Assembly (NCBI GenBank): GCA_041664965.1
Contig: JBAYJT010000003.1
Coordinates: forward strand, 1-59,308
Origin: JBAYJT01 sp041664965
GTDB lineage: Bacteria; Pseudomonadota; Gammaproteobacteria; UBA9339
DNA length: 59,308 nt
Direction of reading: 5' to 3'
Shown here: piece after piece, positions 38,494-47,985 of the stretch
How the letters are laid out: each line of letters begins with the position of its first letter
How positions within the stretch are numbered: the stretch's first letter is position 1
The notes under the pieces: model-generated
What the model saw: the letters and a program-made list of their open reading frames with translations, nothing else
Told to the model about the DNA's origin: nothing
Database searches by the model: none
Translations under genes and position numbers: made by a program

Positions 38494-41400
38494 ATGATTA
38501 CAGCGACACCATCACAAACACCTATGGCGCCAATAAAGTTAAACACACTACATTTATACGCCACGAGATTAGAAAAAAATGCAGAGGGACATTATTGTTT
38601 TCAAGAACGGCTATACGATGTAGTTAATCTTATGGGGGAGCTTACGTCTGGAACTGCTAAATTACGATCAGTAAGGACTTTTGAAGAATTTACAAATGTA
38701 GTTTCTAATTTGGATGTATTAGGTATAGCTGAATGGATAGGACTACTACCCAAATATTACGAAGCAATTCTTCTGTATAGTCCGGAAAAATTTTCAGCTT
38801 TTCAAAAAGATATGGCTGATTGTTGGAACAGGGTTAACAATAAAACATTAGACCCGAACGCTGTTAAATTAGCTCGTAAACATTGGGATATATTGTCTAA
38901 ATATGGCAACGAGCTCATTCGTAATGAGATTCCAAGTATAATTGGTATTGGTATAAAGAGTGCTATGGAATTGGTTATGCATGAGGAACTTTTGAGGGAT
39001 GTACCTCAAGCAATGCCACTTAACCCTTTTCTACATGAAGAAGTGGTGGTTCCTGGTTCTTCATCGCCGCCGCCTACAACACCACCGCCAACACCCATAC
39101 TAACCAGTTCTCCACCAGGTTCGCCAGTTTCGCCATCTTCGAGGTCTCCTCGAGTATCGCCAAGACTAGGTCCATCTACAGCTTCTGCGCCGCTTCCGCC
39201 TTCATCGCCAATTCCTCGGCCAACTACACCCCCAGCACCTCCGTTAGCCAAATCTCCGCCACCGTCCCCGAAACCTTCTAAAGGAGCCTCCTCATCAGGT
39301 TCTGCGAGTGCGTCTGCAAAGCTTAGCAAGGAAGAAGAGTGGGCGCCAGGTGAAAAAACTTTAACAGAGTTTTTGGATGCCATAGATAGAAGCAAAATTG
39401 GAGTACTTACCGATGAGGCTGCTAGTACTGCGTTGGCTAGTACGGTTGATCTTGAATTACATATGGCTGGTAGTGTTGCACTGCGAAACAGGCCAGAGGT
39501 GCTTGATGTAAGCGCAGCTAGAAGAAAGTTAATTCCAGCCTATCTTGTATTTGCTTTAAATAGCTTACAAGGGACGAGTAAGTCCGGGGATATAACACCA
39601 GCAAATATCCAAAAATTAACGGATCGTCTTGCGGAAATTAAACCACTAGAACAGACTTTTGTTGACAAGATTCATGATTTGATAACGGACGTAAATGTAA
39701 TGGCTGGGATTAGTCAGCAATCTTATAAAACTTTGATAAACCTTTTGCCGAGTGCGCAGATATTACCAGTGAGGCGAAAGCAAATCAGAAATATACTGGA
39801 CACTTCACTCCGTACTATACCTGGTAAGGTCGTAGATAATTTTACTGGATTTTCAGTAGCTGGTAGTACATTAGTGGAAGTTTTGAAGGAAGGATTTAAT
39901 GCTGAGGATATTTTAAAAGCATTGTACCTTTTGCAGAGAGATGGTTCGGAAATTAGTGAGCTTGTGGGTACAGAAAGTGTTAGACAAGAAATTCAGAAAT
40001 CAGGTTTCTTACAGGTTCTTCAAATTTATGCTCAATTGAATTATGAATTTTTTGCCGCTATTGTTCGAGAATTGATGAGTAAAAACGTTTTAACATCAGA
40101 AATAGCTGCTCAATTGTTGGTACATAGTGATGGCAAGGATTATCAGGAAAAACTTTGGAAGAATGGAGAAGATTCATTAGGCCAAGCATTATGTGTTCAT
40201 TTGCAAAGAGATTGGGAATCAATTGACGCTTTGCCCTTTGCGACTTCACCTACACAAGGATTTACTTGGGAAAAGTGGTACGCCGCCGCAAAAGGAATCA
40301 CGCAGCTTAATCCTTTATGCATAGCCCTTATGGATCATTTTATAGGGGTAAAGGCTGATTTAGCAGATGGCGTTTTTTTGCGAGATCGTTTAAGTCGACT
40401 TCAGGCAGAGCATGTTGATGCTTTTATGGATAATTTGGTGCAGCGTAATTTGAATAATTTGTCTAATGTAGGGCTGCCTCTTGGGGCTTCCGTTATTTTA
40501 GTGCAAGTTTGTAGGTCTATTGAGATATTGAAAGCATGCATCTGTATTGCCGCTAGCGCTACTTTAGCAAAGGATAAGCAGATTTTAATTGCTCCACTTT
40601 TTGCGGATCTTACTCTGATAGGGCCGACAGTTATACATGCGTTAAACTTAACTTCGGATGAAGAGAAAAGTCTTTACACAAGATTTTCCGACAAATTAAA
40701 TGGTGCTAGAACATTACAGTTTGCGCGCACTTTAAAGCAGAGTGGAAATTCGTATTACACGCGTTACTTGGAGCAGATTGAGGAAGTTAGAGATAAGAAG
40801 AAGGGGGGGCAAGCTTTGAAAGACTTTTTTGCTGATAGAACTCAGCCGGAAGAAGTTAAATTTACTACTATACTTGAAGCTGAATTTAATTTGTTTTTTA
40901 CCCAAAGTGGAAATGAATATGTACTAAATACAGAAACTGTTAGCAGTCTTCCAATGGATCCTAATCTTAAAGCTAAAGCAGCGAATGTATTAAAACATTT
41001 AGCTCTTCTACCACCTGGTGGCAATACTTTTATTCCTGGTCAGCTAGCAGATTTTACAAAATCTTTGCCATCATTAATTGATGCTTTTTGTTTTTCAGAT
41101 CCAATGAATCTAGAGAATTATAAGTGGGCTCTGGATTTTTATTATACAAGAAAGGAAAATTTATTTAGCGCCAACGTGCCAAAGTATGTTGGGGAGGCTT
41201 CTTTTGGTGCAGTGTTAGAGTTGGGGCATCCTGAGAAGAAAATTGTGGATCCGATAGTTGTGCCAAGTTTACTAGCCAAGTTAAAAACGGCTCCGCTTTC
41301 TTCATTAGAAACTATAAGTAGTGATTTGAGAAATGGGGGATTGTCAGCGGAGACCAAAGCTTTTGCAGCAATATTACAGGAAGTTCCAACTCATCTTGAA

Positions 41401-42426
41401 TATCTGAAGGATCTGTTAGGGGATACAAACGCTGCACGTGATATAAAATTGGCAAATTTGAAAATAGTACGTTCACTGCTGACTAATAGTGGCAAGGATA
41501 AACTGCATTTAGCGCCTGGTTGTATTTCGGACCTAAAAGCACTTCACAAGGCACTTCTTCCAAGTGTCGGATCTGAAGCTGAACAGGAAGCCGCTAAATG
41601 GCAAGCTGAGCACCCTGTTGCTAGATGGCTTCCTTGGAATTTGTTTAAAAAATCTAGAGCGGGTAATGCAGCTAGAAAAGCATTTTTAAAATCAGATCAA
41701 CCCGTTGTTGCTTCAGGTTTCTGTGAGCTTGTTAAGACTGGGGCAGTGGCGGCGGCGCAGTCATTACCGTCCGTGCCGAATGCTCCAATTTCTGGGTCAA
41801 CTGTATCAGGAACAAATTTTCAGCAAATATCTGCGGCTCTTCCAGCAGGAGTTCCTGTTCCAGAGCCATTACCTGTATCTGCTGCGATACCTACGGTGGT
41901 TTCAGGAAACACGGCAGTCGAAGTATTTCCCGCGCCGAGTGCTTCAATTCATGGAACTAGCGATGGGCATTCTTCTGCCTCCTCAGCGGGTTCAACTTCA
42001 GTTGCTTTGTCTGCAGACGATAAGCTGAAAATAGCATGTTTGCATGATGCTTTTGTCAATAACATGCAGCCTATTCCAGAGAATTTTGAGTTTCATGTTA
42101 AGGTAAGTAAAGATGGGTGTGGATATGTCTTATCAGTTGTTACAGGGAAGGTAGAGGGTGCAATGCAACCTAATGAGAAAGCGCTTAAAGAAGTTTTTGA
42201 TACTGCAGTTATTTCTTTGGCTAACAAACGGAAACTCCCTTTTAAGGAAGACCGAGACTCTTATACGGAGAAACATAAATCGTTTGATGGTTGGGAGCCT
42301 CAGGAGCGAGAGTTTTTTCAAAATTATCTGAAATCTCCGGAAGTTCTTGAGGCTATGGGTCCTCCGGTTGCTTCTGCAGCCCCAACACCATCGAGAAGTA
42401 CATCCCCAGGGAGTTCATCTCAATAA
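38494..42426 (+). CDS. very large low-complexity protein, candidate effector (1310 aa)
   Basis: No family is recognised. Residues 1-165 are helical. About 170-290 is a strongly Pro/Ser-rich region (SSPPPTTPPPTPILTS and PPSPKPSKG) that could bind SH3, WW or profilin-like partners. About 290-1090 is a long, mainly helical region without transmembrane segments. A second Pro/Ala/Ser-rich linker follows, with SGTNFQQISAALP resembling the 807-aa protein, then a C-terminal globular part (KIACLHDAFVNNMQPIPE). GAGGAGG lies 5 bp before ATG 38494; an in-frame ATG at 38419 is near the edge of a repeat and less likely. It may be co-transcribed with the gene before it. A secreted role is inferred. Confidence 0.75.
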   Translation: MITATPSQTPMAPIKLNTLHLYATRLEKNAEGHYCFQERLYDVVNLMGELTSGTAKLRSVRTFEEFTNVVSNLDVLGIAEWIGLLPKYYEAILLYSPEKFSAFQKDMADCWNRVNNKTLDPNAVKLARKHWDILSKYGNELIRNEIPSIIGIGIKSAMELVMHEELLRDVPQAMPLNPFLHEEVVVPGSSSPPPTTPPPTPILTSSPPGSPVSPSSRSPRVSPRLGPSTASAPLPPSSPIPRPTTPPAPPLAKSPPPSPKPSKGASSSGSASASAKLSKEEEWAPGEKTLTEFLDAIDRSKIGVLTDEAASTALASTVDLELHMAGSVALRNRPEVLDVSAARRKLIPAYLVFALNSLQGTSKSGDITPANIQKLTDRLAEIKPLEQTFVDKIHDLITDVNVMAGISQQSYKTLINLLPSAQILPVRRKQIRNILDTSLRTIPGKVVDNFTGFSVAGSTLVEVLKEGFNAEDILKALYLLQRDGSEISELVGTESVRQEIQKSGFLQVLQIYAQLNYEFFAAIVRELMSKNVLTSEIAAQLLVHSDGKDYQEKLWKNGEDSLGQALCVHLQRDWESIDALPFATSPTQGFTWEKWYAAAKGITQLNPLCIALMDHFIGVKADLADGVFLRDRLSRLQAEHVDAFMDNLVQRNLNNLSNVGLPLGASVILVQVCRSIEILKACICIAASATLAKDKQILIAPLFADLTLIGPTVIHALNLTSDEEKSLYTRFSDKLNGARTLQFARTLKQSGNSYYTRYLEQIEEVRDKKKGGQALKDFFADRTQPEEVKFTTILEAEFNLFFTQSGNEYVLNTETVSSLPMDPNLKAKAANVLKHLALLPPGGNTFIPGQLADFTKSLPSLIDAFCFSDPMNLENYKWALDFYYTRKENLFSANVPKYVGEASFGAVLELGHPEKKIVDPIVVPSLLAKLKTAPLSSLETISSDLRNGGLSAETKAFAAILQEVPTHLEYLKDLLGDTNAARDIKLANLKIVRSLLTNSGKDKLHLAPGCISDLKALHKALLPSVGSEAEQEAAKWQAEHPVARWLPWNLFKKSRAGNAARKAFLKSDQPVVASGFCELVKTGAVAAAQSLPSVPNAPISGSTVSGTNFQQISAALPAGVPVPEPLPVSAAIPTVVSGNTAVEVFPAPSASIHGTSDGHSSASSAGSTSVALSADDKLKIACLHDAFVNNMQPIPENFEFHVKVSKDGCGYVLSVVTGKVEGAMQPNEKALKEVFDTAVISLANKRKLPFKEDRDSYTEKHKSFDGWEPQEREFFQNYLKSPEVLEAMGPPVASAAPTPSRSTSPGSSSQ

Positions 42427-42428
42427 AC

Positions 42429-43814
42429 ATGCATCGTAATGGAGTAAGTTGCTTATCAAATTCCACCATCACCGCCCGGGCGACGGCGCCGGGGCGGGGT
42501 GGAGTTGGGATTATTAGAATTTCAGGGACGCTGGTTCCCAAAATTGCCAAAGCTTTGTGTGGTAAGTTACCTAAACCGCGCTACGCGGAATTTGTTACTT
42601 TTCGCGATAAAAATGGTGCGGTTATTGATTCTGGATTAGCGCTTTATTTTAAGTCCCCCAATTCTTTTACTGGCGAAGATGTTTTAGAGCTGCATGGCCA
42701 TGGTGGCATGGTGGTTTTGGATTCTTTGCTGCAGCGCGTTATTGAATTGGGAGCAAGATTGGCGCGGGCAGGGGAGTTTTCGGAAAGAGCTTTTTTAAAC
42801 GGCAAAATAGATTTGGCCGAAGCGGAAGCTATAGCTGATCTTATCGATGCTTCTTCTAAAAAAAGCGCCTTGGCAGCGGCGCGTTCACTGACTGGCGAGT
42901 TTTCTAATCTAATTTTTATTCTCAAAGAAAAGTTGATTTTGCTGCGGAGCAATGTGGAAGCGAATATCGATTTTTCGGAAGAAGAATTAGATTTAAAAGA
43001 TCAAAAAGCGCAAATTAAAATGCTGGATGAGCTGTTGGAAGAGTGTAGGAAAATTCAGCGCTCAGCCAAGCAAGGTGTGTTACTTCGCGATGGTTTGACT
43101 GTGGCTTTGATTGGAAAGCCAAACGTTGGTAAGTCGAGTTTATTAAACCGCTTAACCGGCGAAGAAACGGCGATTGTCACAGATATTCCAGGAACCACGC
43201 GCGACATAGTGAAATCGCATTTGGAAATTGACGGTTTACCCATTCATATTTTAGACACAGCTGGGCTGCGTGATTCTAGTCAAGATCCTATCGAGCAAGA
43301 AGGCATGCGGCGTTCGAGAGAAGCTTTAAGGAGAGCCGATAGAATTTTATGCATTGTTGATGTCACGTCGGAAAAAAGTCGCGATAGTAAAAAAATACTG
43401 GCTGAATTGAGGTTGGGTGAAGAAGAGGCCAAGGTTAGTATTATCTTCAATAAAATAGATTTAAGCCAAGAACAGGCGGGTTTGAAAGACGACGCTGGTA
43501 TCACACAAGTGTATTTGTCGGCGCGGACGGGCTTAGGTTTAGATCTGCTTCGTGAACATCTCAAACATAGCGCTGGTTTTACTTCTTCTGAGGCTGACTC
43601 ATCTTTTAGTGCCAGAAAACGTCATCTCGAAGCATTGGAACGCGTAGAGAAAGCTCTAATTTCAGCGCGTGCGTATCTTTTATCTCATCAAAACTACGAA
43701 CTTTCTGCAGAAGATTTACGTTCTGCACAAAATAGTCTTGCTGAAATCACCGGCGAATTTAGCCCAGATGATCTTTTGGCAAAGATTTTTTCAGAATTTT
43801 GTGTTGGAAAGTAG
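42429..43814 (+). CDS. mnmE: tRNA modification GTPase MnmE
   Basis: MnmE works with MnmG on wobble uridine. The 461-aa protein has the N-terminal folate-binding domain (STITARATAPGRGGVGIIRI, then FTGEDVLELHGHGGMVV) and a G domain inserted in the helical domain (GKPNVGKSSLLNRL, then DIPGTTRD, DTAGLRD, NKID). It ends with the conserved FCVGK, whose Cys is catalytic. The first ten residues (MHRNGVSCL) are not conserved, and no ribosome site is seen, so the start may rely on coupling to the gene 2 bp upstream. Confidence 0.96.
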   Translation: MHRNGVSCLSNSTITARATAPGRGGVGIIRISGTLVPKIAKALCGKLPKPRYAEFVTFRDKNGAVIDSGLALYFKSPNSFTGEDVLELHGHGGMVVLDSLLQRVIELGARLARAGEFSERAFLNGKIDLAEAEAIADLIDASSKKSALAAARSLTGEFSNLIFILKEKLILLRSNVEANIDFSEEELDLKDQKAQIKMLDELLEECRKIQRSAKQGVLLRDGLTVALIGKPNVGKSSLLNRLTGEETAIVTDIPGTTRDIVKSHLEIDGLPIHILDTAGLRDSSQDPIEQEGMRRSREALRRADRILCIVDVTSEKSRDSKKILAELRLGEEEAKVSIIFNKIDLSQEQAGLKDDAGITQVYLSARTGLGLDLLREHLKHSAGFTSSEADSSFSARKRHLEALERVEKALISARAYLLSHQNYELSAEDLRSAQNSLAEITGEFSPDDLLAKIFSEFCVGK

Positions 43815-43853
43815 TCGACACGAGCTTCGTGCCTTTCCCTTTAAAAAAACCTG

Positions 43854-43905
43854 AAAAACATGTCTATGGTTTTTTCTTATAAATCAATGAGTTATGTTTT
43901 GAAAT
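43854..43905 (+). repeat. ~50-bp core repeat, copy J
   Basis: AAAAACATGTCTATGGTTTT, TTCTTATAAATCAATGAG, TTATGTTTTGAAA. No arms. Just after mnmE. Confidence 0.85.
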
Positions 43906-43917
43906 TATTTTTGATGT

Positions 43918-43991
43918 TTAATTAAGCGTTAATTAGAAATAAGCCAATTTTAAGTCATTTTCATATTGGGTTAAGACTCAAATGCTATAAA
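43918..43991 (+). promoter_or_regulatory. promoter region of the 510-aa effector-like gene
   Basis: TTAAG (43971-43975), 10 bp, then TATAAA (43986-43991) with TGC before it, as at 35760. Further up, TTAAT at 43918 and 43929 are 11 bp apart, the PmrA-box period, but about 50 bp from the -10. Confidence 0.45.
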
Positions 43992-44034
43992 GAAAGCAGT
44001 ATATTTTTTAACTTTTTTGCATTTGAGGTGAATG

Positions 44035-45567
44035 ATGTTTGATCCAGCAGTAGTTAGTGGTCCGCGACACCTTTCGGTTCCTCAGGATGTTATGGTTTCT
44101 TCGCAGCATAAACCTAAACCTAAACCTGAACCTAGATATGTTCTTTTTACACAGGTATATGCAGATGGCAGTGATCCCTCTTCTTCTCAGGCCCAGGATC
44201 AACAACCCGTACTAAAAAACGGAGATCCAATTCAGGATGATGAGTCAAGTGATTCAAAGGATGAAGCAGTACTTCCAGCACCAGTTTCTACCGAGATGCC
44301 AGCACCACAACTACCTAGACCTCCAGAATGGGCTTTTGCTGGTACGCCTGTTGAGCAACCTGGGCTATCTCATGAATTAGTACATCATGAGCAATCACCA
44401 TTTCATCAATCATCGTCTACACGGGTAGCGAAGATAACGCCACAAGAATGTCCTGCTGCTCCGAAAATTACCCCGAAGAAAATTCCCCCTGAAGTAACGT
44501 TTATTCCCGTTGTTCCAGCTAGAGTAGGTGGTGTCTTGCCAATTCCAGAGCATCCAGCAACGTCGACATCATCTTTATTTGATCCATCGGCAATAGAGCC
44601 TAGAAAGACAAGGCGAGTTGAGGGGCAGTCGGTGGCATTGTTGTGTGATCTAGCTGAGGAAGGCGAAGAACAAGCGGAAAAGCCGGCGGAAGAGGCTGAT
44701 GCTTCGGAAGAAGGTGTTATTATGTTGGCAGCGCCTCCTAGTATTAAGTGCGTGATAGAAATAGATAAAGACGAAGACTCGGATTCTTCCAAAGGTTCAC
44801 GTTCTTCTAGTAGTGCAAGTTTTAGATCAACAGCGTCGTCGAGTTTGGCTAGTCTTTTTGACCCAAAAATTGAAGATTCAACCCGTCCTGTAAGTTCGAC
44901 AACTACAAGTTCAGCCGGCGCATTACGCTCGGAATCGGTTTCGGCTATTCCAACAACGCTTGTACCCCCAGAAACTTCGGCAGTTGCTAGAGCACAGTCA
45001 GCGTCAGCATTCCTTTCTCCAGGGAGTCGAAAAAGACATTTAGAGAAATTTAATGAGGAACTTGTTAAGACAACTGAAGAAAAGACCGAGCAAAGGAAGC
45101 AGTCGTTGGCAAAAGCGCCAGCCCCGGGGTATGTACGTGATTTTTGGCTCAGAACATGGGAAACACAACAAATCGAAAAAAACGAAAAAGAGCTAAAAAT
45201 AATAGAAAGTAATCATATTTTAAAAACCAAAGTGCTCACAGAAGAAGATAGAAAAAAAATGGCATTAGAATTCAACCAGAGAACAGAAGCTGAGATAGAG
45301 CGCAGAAAGCAGTTAGCTGAAAAGAAATTAACTTCGTCATTGTCTGGTCGTAAACACAAAAAAGGCGATAACAAACTACCAACGGGTCAACAAACACTAT
45401 ACGCATTTTTCCATTCTAGTTCTTCGGCAGCTGCATCTTCGTTGGGTTCGTTTTCATCGAGTTCATCTTTCCGATCTAGATCCTTTCCGGCAGCATCTCC
45501 GTCGAGTTCATCTACGTCGAGTTCGTCGCCAACTCCACGTCCGCCGTCAGTTGTTCTTCATAAATAA
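44035..45567 (+). CDS. disordered Ser/Pro-rich protein with PIP-box motif, candidate effector (510 aa)
   Basis: No family is recognised. Nearly the whole protein is predicted disordered: KPKPKPEP near the start, acidic patches (EIDKDEDSDSSKG), Ser tracts, and a basic coiled segment at about 330-435 (RKRHLEKFNEELVKTTEEKT). The sequence RKHKKGDNK at about 438-446 could be a nuclear localisation signal. It is followed by QQTLYAFF (452-459), a full match to the eukaryotic PCNA-interacting consensus Q-x-x-[ILM]-x-x-[FY]-[FY]. The tail ends TPRPPSVVLHK. GAGG lies 6 bp before ATG 44035; ATG 44032 is too close. A nuclear target in a host is a hypothesis. Confidence 0.72.
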   Translation: MFDPAVVSGPRHLSVPQDVMVSSQHKPKPKPEPRYVLFTQVYADGSDPSSSQAQDQQPVLKNGDPIQDDESSDSKDEAVLPAPVSTEMPAPQLPRPPEWAFAGTPVEQPGLSHELVHHEQSPFHQSSSTRVAKITPQECPAAPKITPKKIPPEVTFIPVVPARVGGVLPIPEHPATSTSSLFDPSAIEPRKTRRVEGQSVALLCDLAEEGEEQAEKPAEEADASEEGVIMLAAPPSIKCVIEIDKDEDSDSSKGSRSSSSASFRSTASSSLASLFDPKIEDSTRPVSSTTTSSAGALRSESVSAIPTTLVPPETSAVARAQSASAFLSPGSRKRHLEKFNEELVKTTEEKTEQRKQSLAKAPAPGYVRDFWLRTWETQQIEKNEKELKIIESNHILKTKVLTEEDRKKMALEFNQRTEAEIERRKQLAEKKLTSSLSGRKHKKGDNKLPTGQQTLYAFFHSSSSAAASSLGSFSSSSSFRSRSFPAASPSSSSTSSSSPTPRPPSVVLHK

Positions 45568-45591
45568 AATAGGCGGGGTGAATTGGTGTAG

Positions 45592-45642
45592 GGGCAGACC
45601 CGTGTGTCTGCCCAAAAAGAGACGCGATTAATCGCGTCTTTA
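45592..45642. terminator. paired hairpins between convergent genes
   Basis: GGGCAGAC/GTCTGCCC (45592-45599 and 45606-45613) and the perfect palindrome AGACGCGATTAATCGCGTCT (45620-45639). They could end transcription of both the 510-aa gene and glmU. Confidence 0.6.
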
Positions 45643-45690
<48 letters not shown>

Positions 45691-45696
<6 letters not shown>

Positions 45697-47058
45697 TTTC
45701 TTCCTTGGTCTTTGCCACTTCTCAACAGTGGTTTGCTTAGAACGAGCTAGAGTGAGCTTCTCAGATGGAACGTTTTCTGTAATGGTTGATCCGGCGCCGA
45801 TAGTAGCGTTAGCGCCAATACTAACTGGCGCTATAAGTTCCACTCCCGAGCCTATAAAAGCGCCATCTTCGATTATTGTTTGATGTTTATTGGCACCATC
45901 GTAGTTGCAGGTAATAGTGCCAGCGCCAATGTTAACGTTATCCCCAACTATAGTATCGCCGAGATAAGTTAAGTGGTTGGCTTTGCTATTTTTGCCGATG
46001 GTCGTCTTTTTTACTTCCACAAAATTACCGACATGGGCGTTTTCTTTAATGTGGCTTTCGGGGCGGATGCGGGCGAAAGGTCCAATAACGGCGCCGTCTT
46101 CAATTGTTGCGCCCTCAAGGACACAATTAGCTTTAATGTTGACATTGCTGCCAATAGTCACATCGCGCAAATAACAATTGGGGCCTATGGTAGAGTTAGA
46201 GCCGATCCTAACTTTTCCTTCCAAAATAACGTTGATGTCGATGCTAACATCTTGACCGGCGTCGAGATGACCGCGCAAGTCAAAGCGATTGGGATCGATA
46301 ATAGTTACACCTTGGCGCAGGAATTGCTCGGCAAGGGCTAGTTGGTAATGGCGTTCTAATTTAGCTAATTGTATTTTGTCGTTCACTCCTAAAACCTCCT
46401 CTGTATTTTTTGCTATTATGCCAATGATAGGACGCTTATTTTTTGTGGCAATAGCGATGATGTCAGTCAGATAATACTCTTTTTGAGCATTCTCCGTTTT
46501 GAGTTGGGGTAAGTATTTTTTGAATAAACTGGTTTTGGCATACATGATTCCTGTATTTATTTCTTTGATCATGCGCTCGTGCCTATTGGCATCTTTTTCT
46601 TCGACTATTTTTTTGATTTTGCCTTTGGAATTACGAACAATACGCCCAAAACCGTCAGCATTGTTAACTTTAGCCGTTAGCAAGCCAATGGTCTTGGGTT
46701 GGGTGTTATCGATTAAATTTTGCAATGTGTGGGCTGTTATGAGGGGAATATCGCCACAAAGAACCAAAACATTGCTAGCATTTGGTATTTTCGGAAGAGC
46801 TTGTAAAACAGCGTGTCCAGTTCCGAGTTGCTTTTTTTGTTCTATCCAAGAAAGTTTTTCATTAGCGAAGGCAGTTTTTAAAGCATCTTTGCCGTGACCA
46901 CAAACGATATGAATTCGAGCTGGTGCAAGTGATTTTATATTATTTAAAATATGTCTTAAGAGAGGCACTCCGGCCAATGGTTGCAAAACCTTTGGCTTGT
47001 TAGAATGCATTCGTACGCCCCTACCAGCGGCTAATATGATTATATGCAAAGGAGTCAT
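45691..47058 (-). CDS. glmU: bifunctional UDP-GlcNAc pyrophosphorylase / glucosamine-1-P acetyltransferase
   Basis: GlmU makes UDP-GlcNAc for peptidoglycan and LPS. The 455-aa protein has the nucleotidyltransferase domain (IIILAAGRGVRMHSNKPKVL, then QLGTGHAVLQALP, VLVLCGDIPLI) and a left-handed beta-helix acetyltransferase domain of hexapeptide repeats (for example IGPFARIRP, VGNFVEVKKTTIGKNSKANH). It includes LTYLGDTIVGDNVNIGAGT. ATG 47058 gives the family's usual start; TTG 47073 is the upstream alternative. AT-repeat blocks border both ends. Confidence 0.97.
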
Positions 47059-47075
47059 GTAATATCGCTTCAATA

Positions 47076-47303
47076 ATTATGAATTATGAATGGTGAATTA
47101 TGAATTAATGAAAGGATTGTTTTATATTGATGGAGTTTTACAATTCAATATCTACAATTCGAAAATTCAAAATTCAGCATTGTTTAAAAAACATGTCTAA
47201 GAAAATTCTTTATAAATCAATAAGTTATTAAATAAAATTTAAAATAATAATTTAAGATCTCACGTCCTGAATTCATCACTCATAATTTATAATTCATAAT
47301 TGT
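47076..47303. repeat. composite repeat copy L
   Basis: AT arms at about 47076-47108 and 47263-47303 flank a core at 47184-47236 (AAAAAACATGTCTAAGAAAA, TTCTTTATAAATCAATAAG). The whole spacer between glmU and ssb is made of it. Confidence 0.8.
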
Positions 47304-47305
47304 TT

Positions 47306-47806
47306 TTAGAACGGAACATCGCTGCTACTACCACCCATGCCACCGGAGGAAGTTTCTTCCACTGTAATGGTGATGGGATGTATTTCTAGTTCGCTAGCAG
47401 CGTGAGTGTCCGCTGGAGCAACAGGTGCGCTACGATTGCTTGTTGCGTGAGGAGGAACGTTGCTACCGGAGCGGCTATCTAAAATATGCATTTCCGTGGC
47501 GATAATTTCCGTTGTATAGCGTTCTTGGCCAGTTTTGTCTTGCCATTTGCGCGTTCTTAGCGATCCTTCGACGTAGCACTTAGAGCCTTTATGTAAAAAT
47601 TCGCCGACTATTTCAGCTAATCTATTGAAAAAGACTACGCGATGCCATTCGGTACGTTCTTGTAATTCGCCGCTTTGTTTGTCACGCCAAACTTCAGTTG
47701 TAGCGAGCGAAATATTAGCGACAGCGCTGCCGCTAGGTGTATAACGAACTTCTGGATCACTACCTAAATTACCTATTAAAATTACTTTGTTAACGCCTCT
47801 TGCCAT
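47306..47806 (-). CDS. ssb: single-stranded DNA-binding protein
   Basis: The 166-aa OB-fold protein has GVNKVILIGNLGSDPEVRY, RDKQSGELQERTEWHRVVFF, NRLAEIVGEFLHKGSKCYVE and GSLRTRKWQDKTGQERY. A Gly/Ser/Pro linker leads to the C-terminal tip DVPF, which binds SSB partner proteins (usually DDIPF or DDLPF). It is divergent from uvrA with a 179-bp spacer, the typical gammaproteobacterial arrangement. I see no LexA box (CTGT, eight bases, ACAG) in the spacer. Confidence 0.97.
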   Translation of the reverse strand: MARGVNKVILIGNLGSDPEVRYTPSGSAVANISLATTEVWRDKQSGELQERTEWHRVVFFNRLAEIVGEFLHKGSKCYVEGSLRTRKWQDKTGQERYTTEIIATEMHILDSRSGSNVPPHATSNRSAPVAPADTHAASELEIHPITITVEETSSGGMGGSSSDVPF

Positions 47807-47985
47807 AAAATTTGCTCCTAAATTATTGTAACTTCTTGTTAATGCTGTAAATTTTCATTATAACATGAGTAATAACGAAAATACTTCCTCGTTAGTCTAC
47901 ACTATAGTTTTAAAGTTTGCACGTTTGAGATTTTACTGCTAAATTGACGTCCCCCTAAAATTTAAAAAAACAAAAGTAAAACTTT

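Noticed and set aside
45973..46341. 122-codon frame antisense to glmU
   Set aside because: Mirror of hexapeptide-repeat codons; glmU is certain.
47807..47985. LexA box between ssb and uvrA
   Set aside because: No CTGT, eight bases, ACAG match is visible in the spacer.
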